A DNA stretch of 64,000 bases, taken from the NCBI GenBank assembly GCA_003477405.1, contig QUDE01000009.1:1-64000 (forward strand). Direction: 5' to 3'. The DNA is from Ruminococcaceae bacterium AM07-15 (lineage in GTDB: Bacteria; Bacillota; Clostridia; Oscillospirales; Butyricicoccaceae). Made by a program: the position numbers and the translations under genes. Under the pieces are notes generated by a model. The model was not told the origin of the DNA, did not search any database, and saw only the letters and a list, made by a program, of their open reading frames with translations. Below, one piece after another: positions 58,105 through 64,000 of the stretch; the first letter of the stretch is position 1, and every line of letters begins with the position of its first letter.

Positions 58105-58617
58105 ATGGAATTCTGGCAGCTTTACGATGAACAAACCGGCGCTCCCCTTCCCCACCCCCATCCCCGGAGCGAACCCCTGCCGCCCGGCACATTCCACAAA
58201 GCGGTAGGCGTGTGGATCGTGGATGAGGAAAACCGCTTTCTTCTCACTTTGCGCAGCCCGGAGAAAAAGGAATATCCCCTTTGCTGGGAAAACCCCGGCG
58301 GCGGTGTGCAGTGGGGGGAAGAAAGCCTCACAGCCGCTTTGCGGGAGCTGAAGGAAGAAACAGGCATCCTGGCCCATCCGGGACAACTGCGCTTTTTGTG
58401 CTCCACCCGGGCCAAAGGACGGCAGATGGACTCCTTTTTGCTGCGCTCTTCCGTGCATCCCAAAGAGGTTCGGCTGCAAAAGGGAGAAACGGTGGCAGTG
58501 TGCCGTGTTTCCTATGAAATATTGCTGGAAATGGCCCGCACTGGCCGTCTGGCTGCTCCCATCGGCAAAACTCTGCTTCTTCTTCGCCCTGCATTGGAAA
58601 AGGCTCTGAACCAATAA
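58105..58617 (+). CDS. Nudix hydrolase
   Basis: A 170-residue protein beginning at ATG after CGGAGG (EFWQLYDEQTGAPLPH). The Nudix box is GGGVQWGEESLTAALRELKEETG (68-90), with the REXXEE helix intact. The N-terminal region FHKAVGVWIVDEENRFLLTLRS matches the MutT/Idi-like group, where HPH repeats near the start are frequent. It likely hydrolyses a nucleoside diphosphate derivative or isomerises IPP-like substrates; not decided. Confidence 0.88.
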   Translation: MEFWQLYDEQTGAPLPHPHPRSEPLPPGTFHKAVGVWIVDEENRFLLTLRSPEKKEYPLCWENPGGGVQWGEESLTAALRELKEETGILAHPGQLRFLCSTRAKGRQMDSFLLRSSVHPKEVRLQKGETVAVCRVSYEILLEMARTGRLAAPIGKTLLLLRPALEKALNQ

Positions 58618-58619
58618 CG

Positions 58620-58657
58620 AAAAAGGCTTCTGGCATTTTGCCAGAAGCCTTTTTGAG
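58620..58657. terminator. Bidirectional terminator
   Basis: AAAAAGGCTTCTGGC and GCCAGAAGCCTTTTT with a four-base loop, between convergent genes. Confidence 0.88.
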
Positions 58658-58996
58658 CTATTGCTGCGAAAAATCGGGCAGGCTGTCCTCGGGCGCCATC
58701 CCCACAGCATCCTCCACCGGCAGGGAAAAAACCAGACCCCGGGCCTCCTGATTGAGCCCGGCCTGGGCACAAATGGCCTTCATAATGCCCGCCTTGTGCT
58801 TTTTTTCCACCAGCAGCAATACCATTTCCTTTTCCGACTGAATGGTCACGCCATAAAACCGGTCCCGTGCCTCATCCCCGGCCCCTCGGGCATGGAGAAT
58901 GGTGCCTCCCCGGGCCCCGGCCGACCGGGCCGCCTTCATCGCATCATCGGCATAGCCCCGCTCCACAATGGCTACAATCAATTCATTTTCTCTCAT
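58658..58996 (-). CDS. P-II-like protein
   Basis: A 112-residue P-II (GlnB-like) protein: ELIVAIVERGYADDAMKAARSAGARGGTILHARGAG (4-39) and VTIQSEKEMVLLLVEKKHKAGIMKAI are the usual strand-helix pattern; the T-loop is short. ATG overlaps the stop of the upstream gene (ATGA). It probably senses a small molecule and regulates the DUF1538 membrane protein encoded in the same operon. Confidence 0.85.
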   Translation of the reverse strand: MRENELIVAIVERGYADDAMKAARSAGARGGTILHARGAGDEARDRFYGVTIQSEKEMVLLLVEKKHKAGIMKAICAQAGLNQEARGLVFSLPVEDAVGMAPEDSLPDFSQQ

Positions 58997-59352
58997 TGCT
59001 CTCCCTTTCCCCCCAGCAGCAGTTCAAAACTCACCCGGCCTACCACACTGGATACCGGGATGGTAAAGGCAATGCCTTCACCGGGGCTATCCATGGAAAA
59101 CTTCTCTTTCATTCCCTCCAGCATCCGCTGGGCCACTGGGCGGGAGGCGGTGCACAGCACCACATCCTTTTTGCTGTCCCCCAGTCCCAGGTAGTTGAGG
59201 ATATCCTGGCTGGCGGTGCCTCGTCCCAGGGCCACCAGACGCACCTTTCCGCCGCAGAAGGCACAAAAGGTGGCGATCTTTTCTCCCTGCCCCCGGGCGG
59301 CCACCGCCACAAACAGGAGGATTCGCCGGCTTTCTTCTTGCTTTTTTGCCAC
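58993..59352 (-). CDS. P-II-like protein, second copy
   Basis: A 119-residue protein starting at GTG 59352 after GGAGGG. RRILLFVAVAARGQGEKIATFCAFCGGKVRLVALGRGTA and the C-terminal GIAFTIPVSSVVG match the P-II-like family found with DUF1538 proteins. It is directly behind the DUF1538 stop (2 bp) and overlaps the next P-II gene. Two different P-II-like subunits beside one membrane protein suggest a heteromeric regulator. Confidence 0.75.
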   Translation of the reverse strand: MAKKQEESRRILLFVAVAARGQGEKIATFCAFCGGKVRLVALGRGTASQDILNYLGLGDSKKDVVLCTASRPVAQRMLEGMKEKFSMDSPGEGIAFTIPVSSVVGRVSFELLLGGKGEQ

Positions 59353-59354
59353 AG

Positions 59355-60893
59355 TTATCCCTCCATTTCGATGAGTTCGGTCTCGTCCAAAGCAAATTCC
59401 TCTCTGGGCTGCTTCTTCTGGCGATACACCGACCACAGGCCCAGGATCTGAATGGCCAGCAAGGGGGTCATGGCCACCATGGCCACGATGCCGAAAGCAT
59501 CAGAGAGCACATTGCCCCCCATGGCCTGGCAGGCCCCCATGGCAAAGGGCAACAGGAATGTGGCCGTCATCGGCCCGGAGGCCACACCGCCGGAGTCAAA
59601 GGCCACAGCGGTAAAGATCTTGGGTACAAACAAAGTGAGCATCAAAGCCACCAGATAGCCGGGCAACAGGAAATACCAGATGCTCACGCCCCAGATCACC
59701 CGAGCCATGGCCAAACCCAGGGAAACGGCCACGCCGCACATCAGGCTAATGAGCATGGCGCTGCGGGAGATAGTACCGCCGGAGATCTCTTCCACCTGCT
59801 TGTTGAGCACATGCACCGCAGGCTCGGCGGCCACCACGAAAAATCCCATCACCATGCCGATAGGAACAAGAACCCACCGATAGGAAAGGGCGGCGATCGC
59901 ACCGCCCAGGAAATTCCCTGCGGACAAAAAACCGATGTTGGCCCCTGTGAGAAAAAGCACCAGCCCCACATAGGTATAGACGGCACCCACGCCCACTCGG
60001 ATCATCTGCCGTCGGGGCAGGTGGAGAAAGAACACCTGGAACAACGCGAATGCCCCCAGAATGGGCAGGAGGGCGATAAGTACTTCCTTTGCATAATGAG
60101 GGAATGCCTGGATGTATTGAGAAACGATCTCGCCCAGGCTATGGGGTGTTTCCGGCACCGTGGCGCCATAGGCCCCACCGGCGGCGTCATAAAACTGGCT
60201 GAGCAGCAGCACCGACAAAATCGGGCCGATGGAGCACAGCGCCACCAGTCCGAAGCTGTCGTCATGGGCGCTGCGGCCGCCCCGAACGGCGGCCACACCG
60301 ATGCCTAGCGCCAGGATAAAGGGCACCGTAATAGGGCCGGTGGTGACGCCGCCAGCGTCAAAAGCTACCGGCAGAAACCCCGGCTGCACCCAAATGGCCA
60401 GGAAAAACACCAAGCCGTAGCAGACCATCAAAATCAAACGCAGACTTTTTTGAAAAATAATGCGCAGCAATGCGGCCACCAAAAACAGGCCCACCCCTGC
60501 CGCCACCAGAAAGATCAGCGGCTTATCCGGCACAGCCGGTACCTGCCGGGCCAGCACCTGGAGATCGGGCTCGGCCACCGTGATGAGCACCCCCATCACC
60601 AGCGCAGTAACAATCAACAGTTTCAGGTTTTTGGAGCGGGTCAGCTGTGCGCCGATTCGCTCCCCCATGGGCATCATGGACAGATCGGCCCCCAGGGAAA
60701 ACAGGCACATTCCCACGATCAACAGGATCAACCCCACCAAAAAGGAGCCGAACATCCCCCCGGGCATGGGGGCGATGGTAAAATGAAGCAGCAGTACAAT
60801 CAAACCAATAGGTATTACGGCGCTAAAAGATTCCAGAAACTTTTCCCGAATCTTTCGCAGAGCACTTCTTCTGATTTCCAATTTGTTTGGCAT
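59355..60893 (-). CDS. DUF1538 membrane protein (two repeats)
   Basis: A 512-residue protein with about 14 membrane segments. Two homologous halves carry the DUF1538 signature: VAFDAGGVTTGPITVPFILALGIG (first) and VAFDSGGVASGPMTATFLLPFAMG (second). The starts ATG 60893 (MPNK) and 60905 are both possible; GGGGGG lies upstream. DUF1538 proteins are thought to be transporters or channels of unknown ion. The P-II-like genes that follow support regulated transport. Confidence 0.85.
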   Translation of the reverse strand: MPNKLEIRRSALRKIREKFLESFSAVIPIGLIVLLLHFTIAPMPGGMFGSFLVGLILLIVGMCLFSLGADLSMMPMGERIGAQLTRSKNLKLLIVTALVMGVLITVAEPDLQVLARQVPAVPDKPLIFLVAAGVGLFLVAALLRIIFQKSLRLILMVCYGLVFFLAIWVQPGFLPVAFDAGGVTTGPITVPFILALGIGVAAVRGGRSAHDDSFGLVALCSIGPILSVLLLSQFYDAAGGAYGATVPETPHSLGEIVSQYIQAFPHYAKEVLIALLPILGAFALFQVFFLHLPRRQMIRVGVGAVYTYVGLVLFLTGANIGFLSAGNFLGGAIAALSYRWVLVPIGMVMGFFVVAAEPAVHVLNKQVEEISGGTISRSAMLISLMCGVAVSLGLAMARVIWGVSIWYFLLPGYLVALMLTLFVPKIFTAVAFDSGGVASGPMTATFLLPFAMGACQAMGGNVLSDAFGIVAMVAMTPLLAIQILGLWSVYRQKKQPREEFALDETELIEMEG

Positions 60894-61196
60894 GTTACGA
60901 CCCATCCCCCCTTTTTTCTTTTCCATTTGTGAATACAAAATGCATATTCCCTTCTTCATCCCTCCTTTTTGCGCCTTTTACTTTTCGCCATTCCTCTGAA
61001 TTATTCCGACAGAGCAGCAAATTTTAAGGCAATTTTATTTTTTTCAAAAATATTTATATTCATTGTAACATATCAAAGCACAGAAAAACAGTGGCAATCC
61101 GTATAAAAATCCAACTTTTGTGTTTTTATCTTTGCTCATATCATAAAAAAACAGGCCCGGGAGTGAAAACCCGAGCCTGTTTTTTCCTTTTTCTTT
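60894..61196. other. Gene-free intergenic stretch
   Basis: It holds the AT-rich promoter area of the DUF1538 operon and the bidirectional terminator at 61144-61188. Nothing else is seen. Confidence 0.5.
61144..61188. terminator. Terminator of the cobalamin operon
   Basis: AACAGGCCCGGG and CCCGAGCCTGTT arms (one mismatch) with an eight-base loop and T-runs on both strands. Confidence 0.85.
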
Positions 61197-61838
61197 TTAC
61201 AGTACCCGTCCCGAGGCCTGATACAGCAGGGCATTGCAAATGGCCGCGGCCACATTGCTGCCCCCTTTCCGTCCCCGGGCCACAATGCAGGGAGCTTTGG
61301 AGGCGATCACTTCCTCCTTGCTCTCCACCACATTGACAAAACCCACCGGCACACCGATGATCAGACGGGGGGCGATCTTCCCCTCTTTCATCAACTGACA
61401 CAGACGCAGCAAGGCAGTGGGAGCGTTGCCCACGGCGATGATCAGAGGAGCCTTGATCAAAGCGGCCCGCTCCATGCACACCACCGCCCGGGTAACGCCC
61501 CGTTCCTTGGCCTCTTTGGCCACATCAGTGTCGGCCATGAAACAGTGAGCCGCGCCGCCAAAGCCTTCCAGAGTCTTTTTGCTCACGCCGCTGTAGGCCA
61601 TGTTGGTGTCGGTGACGATGTGCGCCCCTTCCCGGATGGCTGCAATCCCCTTCTCCACCGCTTCCGGGGAAAAATACAAAGAATCGGCATAATCAAAATC
61701 CGCTGTGGTGTGAATCACCCGCTTGATCACCGGTTCCTGCTCCGGAGAAAAATGCCGGTCGCCCAGCTCCTGGGTGATGATCTCAAAGCTGCGCTTTTCG
61801 ATTCCGGCCGGGTTCTGTGTTTCCAATTTTCCTGTCAT
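61197..61838 (-). CDS. cbiC: Precorrin-8X methylmutase
   Basis: A 213-residue CbiC/CobH. It moves the C-11 methyl to C-12 to give cobyrinate (hydrogenobyrinate-type step). [30 protein letters not shown] (with the catalytic His) and the C-terminal [41 protein letters not shown] are diagnostic. It overlaps cbiP by 4 bp. Confidence 0.95.
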   Translation of the reverse strand: MTGKLETQNPAGIEKRSFEIITQELGDRHFSPEQEPVIKRVIHTTADFDYADSLYFSPEAVEKGIAAIREGAHIVTDTNMAYSGVSKKTLEGFGGAAHCFMADTDVAKEAKERGVTRAVVCMERAALIKAPLIIAVGNAPTALLRLCQLMKEGKIAPRLIIGVPVGFVNVVESKEEVIASKAPCIVARGRKGGSNVAAAICNALLYQASGRVL

Positions 61839-63352
61839 GGCCGTTCCTCCTTGGCTCCTTCTTCCAATATCTGATACACCTTATCCATATCCAAACTGCG
61901 CCGGATGGCGTCGGCCAGAATGTCATACTGCTGCTCTTTGTAAGCTTTGTAATCCATCTGCTCCACCTGCTGGGGGTCCAGGCCCTTGCGGGCAAAGAGC
62001 AGGGAAACCAGTTTCTGCGCAAGCTCGCCCCCGTCCAGAATGCCGTGGACATAAGTGCCCAGCACATTTCCCTGGGAGGCTCCATCCTGCTTCTCCCATC
62101 CCTCTCCCGTGAGGGCTGCGGCAGGGTCGCCGGAAATGTGCCGTGTCTCCCCCATGTGGATCTCGTATCCCTGGAAGGCGCAGCCTTCCAAAGGAGCAAA
62201 AAAGCCCTGGGCCTTTGTGATGCGCCCCTCTGTCTGTGTGCGGGTCTTTTGGGGCAGAAAATCGGTTTCGATGGGCAGAAGACCCAAGCCCCGCAGGCTG
62301 CCTCCCTCTTCCACTCCCAGGGGGTCCCGCAGGACCTGCCCCAGCATCTGATAGCCGCCGCAAATGCCCAGAATGGGCACGCCCTGGCTTTCCTTTTTGA
62401 GAATAGCTCCTTCCAAGCCGCTTTCCCGCAGCCAACGCAAATCGCCCATGGTGTTTTTGGTGCCAGGCAAAATGATAAGAGCGGGCTCGCCCAGCTGAGA
62501 AGGGCGGGACACATACCGCACGCCCACTCCCTGGGTCCGCTCCAGGGCGGCAAAATCGGTGAAGTTTGAAAGCCGGGGCAGACGGATGACGGCGATATCC
62601 ACCAAGGCAGGCGTTTCATTGTCCAAACGGGCGGCCAGACTGTCCTCCTCCTCGATATCCACCGACAGATAGGGCACAACGCCCACCACCGGCACCCGGG
62701 TCAACTCTTCCAGCATGGAAAGGCCGGGACGGAGAATCTCCACATCCCCCCGGAATTTGTTGACAATCAGACCCCGGATTCGCTGCCGCTCCTCCTCTTC
62801 CAGCAGGGCCACCGTGCCATACAGACTGGCAAACACGCCGCCCCGGTCGATGTCCCCGGCCAGAAGCACCGGTGCGCCCGCCATGCGGGCCATGCCCATG
62901 TTGACGATGTCCTGCTGTTTCAGGTTGATCTCAGCCGGACTTCCTGCTCCTTCCAGAACAATGATATCGTTTTCGGCGGCCAGGGAATCATAGGCCTCCA
63001 AGATGGAAGGGATCAGCTTGTGCTTATAGGCGAAATACTCCCGGGCGGGCATGGTGGAAAGCACCTGCCCCCGAAGGATCACCTGACTTCCCACATCGCT
63101 GGTGGGCTTGAGCAGAATGGGATTCATCCGCACATCGGGCTCCACTCCCGCCGCTTCGGCCTGCACCACCTGGGCCCGGCCCATTTCCAGCCCTTCTTTG
63201 GTGATGAAGCTATTGAGAGCCATGTTCTGGCTTTTGAAGGGGGCCACCTTGTAGCCGTCCTGGTGAAAGACCCGGCAAAGTCCGGCGCACAGCAGACTTT
63301 TGCCGGCGTTGGACATGGTGCCCTGGATCATGATGGACTTGGCTTTTTTCAT
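61835..63352 (-). CDS. cbiP: Cobyric acid synthase
   Basis: A 505-residue CbiP/CobQ. N-terminal synthetase: [21 protein letters not shown] (8-28, P-loop) and [22 protein letters not shown]-terminal glutaminase: [25 protein letters not shown] with the catalytic Cys (about 340) and the His of GTYVHGILD. It amidates four side chains of adenosylcobyrinic a,c-diamide using glutamine. Normal length; in operon with cobD and cbiC. Confidence 0.96.
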   Translation of the reverse strand: MKKAKSIMIQGTMSNAGKSLLCAGLCRVFHQDGYKVAPFKSQNMALNSFITKEGLEMGRAQVVQAEAAGVEPDVRMNPILLKPTSDVGSQVILRGQVLSTMPAREYFAYKHKLIPSILEAYDSLAAENDIIVLEGAGSPAEINLKQQDIVNMGMARMAGAPVLLAGDIDRGGVFASLYGTVALLEEEERQRIRGLIVNKFRGDVEILRPGLSMLEELTRVPVVGVVPYLSVDIEEEDSLAARLDNETPALVDIAVIRLPRLSNFTDFAALERTQGVGVRYVSRPSQLGEPALIILPGTKNTMGDLRWLRESGLEGAILKKESQGVPILGICGGYQMLGQVLRDPLGVEEGGSLRGLGLLPIETDFLPQKTRTQTEGRITKAQGFFAPLEGCAFQGYEIHMGETRHISGDPAAALTGEGWEKQDGASQGNVLGTYVHGILDGGELAQKLVSLLFARKGLDPQQVEQMDYKAYKEQQYDILADAIRRSLDMDKVYQILEEGAKEERP

Positions 63353-63353
63353 G

Positions 63354-64000
63354 TTACTGTTCCCCCTCTCCCGCCTGGCGGATGCACTCCACCAGACGCT
63401 GATTTTCCTCCCGGGTGCGCACCGCCACCCGGTACCAGCCCTCGCTCAGGCCGGGATAATTGGCACAGGAGCGGATCATCACGCCCAGGCGCCGCATTTT
63501 TTCTCCCAACTGGGGCACATCGCTGCGGAAGAACAGATAGTTGACGCTGCCGCCCACCACATGCACCCCGGCCCGTTCCAGCTGCTGCCACAGCCAGGGC
63601 CGCTCCTTCCCAATGAGGGCCCGCACATTCTCCACATACTGATCTTCCTGCAAGGCCGCCAGACCGGCCTCCTGGGCCAGCACCGACACGCCCCATGGCT
63701 GTCCCGCTCCGGCCATCTGGGAAAGCAGCTGCCGGTCGCCACACAGGCAATACCCCAAACGGATGCCCGCCATGGCATACAGTTTGGTGAAGGCCCGCAG
63801 CAAAAGCAGAGGCGCTCCCTCCTGCACCTCTTTTTTCAGAGTATGCTCCCAGGGACGGGGCAAAAAGGAGAGGAAGCACTCATCCACCACCAGCAAAATG
63901 CCCTTTTCCCGGCATTTCCCCCAGATCTGCCGGAGCAAGGAAGGGGCGATCAGATTTCCGGTGGGGTTGTTGGGATTGCAGAGAAAGACCATGTCCGGCT
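63354..64000 (-). CDS. cobD: Threonine-phosphate decarboxylase-like, partial
   Basis: The C-terminal 215 residues of an aminotransferase-fold enzyme; the gene continues past the window edge. [22 protein letters not shown], the PLP lysine in [19 protein letters not shown] and [14 protein letters not shown] match CobD/HisC-type enzymes. Next to cbiP and cbiC it should make aminopropanol phosphate for the cobalamin side chain. HisC is the alternative by sequence alone; the context decides. Confidence 0.85.
   Translation of the reverse strand, partial: PDMVFLCNPNNPTGNLIAPSLLRQIWGKCREKGILLVVDECFLSFLPRPWEHTLKKEVQEGAPLLLLRAFTKLYAMAGIRLGYCLCGDRQLLSQMAGAGQPWGVSVLAQEAGLAALQEDQYVENVRALIGKERPWLWQQLERAGVHVVGGSVNYLFFRSDVPQLGEKMRRLGVMIRSCANYPGLSEGWYRVAVRTREENQRLVECIRQAGEGEQ

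Overview
The window looks like the chromosome of a GC-rich, Gram-positive gut anaerobe of the Clostridia, most likely Oscillospirales (Ruminococcaceae/Oscillospiraceae type). The reasons are the large Gram-positive SRP RNA beside dnaX-ybaB/ebfC-recR, strong AGGAGG ribosome sites, an S-layer protein with SLH domains, an anaerobic cobalamin (cbiP/cbiC/cobD) operon, and a Tn1549-like conjugative element of a kind common in this group. The genus cannot be fixed from the sequence alone.

Layout. (1) 1-636: gene-free, hairpin-rich DNA ending in the 3' part of a tRNA-Ala gene. (2) About 691-42906: a 42-kb integrative conjugative element (ICE). Its ends are a 13-bp inverted repeat inside a split tRNA-Ala(GGC) gene, its recombinase is a large serine recombinase at the right end, and it carries its own intact tRNA-Ala. 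Left to right it holds a three-gene AT-rich TIR operon, a ParB/KorB-like gene, a huge cysteine-rich SLH protein, ArdA, and the transfer block (PcfB, VirD4, Maff2, VirB6-like, DNA methylase, PrgI, VirB4, NlpC/P60, DUF4315, DUF4366, MobC, relaxase). An AT-rich sigma/ABC-transporter cassette and a TnpW-like gene plus recombinase follow. (3) 11293-22454: an 11.2-kb integrative mobilizable element (IME) inserted inside the ICE's virD4 coupling-protein gene. It has its own serine recombinase, an AgrC/AgrA-like two-component system, sigma-like regulators, a MOBQ relaxase with a recognisable oriT, and replication genes (Rep organiser, DnaC). (4) 43-64 kb: chromosome, with a TetR gene, small hypothetical genes, a Sel1-repeat protein, a YgjP-like metalloprotease, a decayed magnesium P-type ATPase (mgtA) locus containing foreign genes, SRP RNA, dnaX-ybaB-recR, an IclR/aminotransferase divergon, a Nudix gene, a P-II/DUF1538 operon and cobalamin genes.

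How it works together. Fourteen copies of one 15-bp dyad (GGGACA-N3-TGTCCC) are scattered through the ICE core, usually just after a stop codon. They are absent from the IME and the AT-rich cargo. They look like the operators of an element-wide regulator, and the ICE-encoded ParB is the obvious candidate. The IME silences its host ICE's coupling protein while inserted, and precise excision at a GG dinucleotide would restore the virD4 frame. The ICE splits a host tRNA gene but supplies a complete copy behind the host promoter. A second 5' tRNA stub shows that an earlier element did the same.

Strongest candidates for new biology: the dispersed operator system, the TIR operon, the tRNA-splitting/tRNA-carrying recombinase system, the recurrent near-cognate start codons (CTG, ACG, ATT, ATC) at proper Shine-Dalgarno spacing, and a probable dual-coding region inside the methylase gene.
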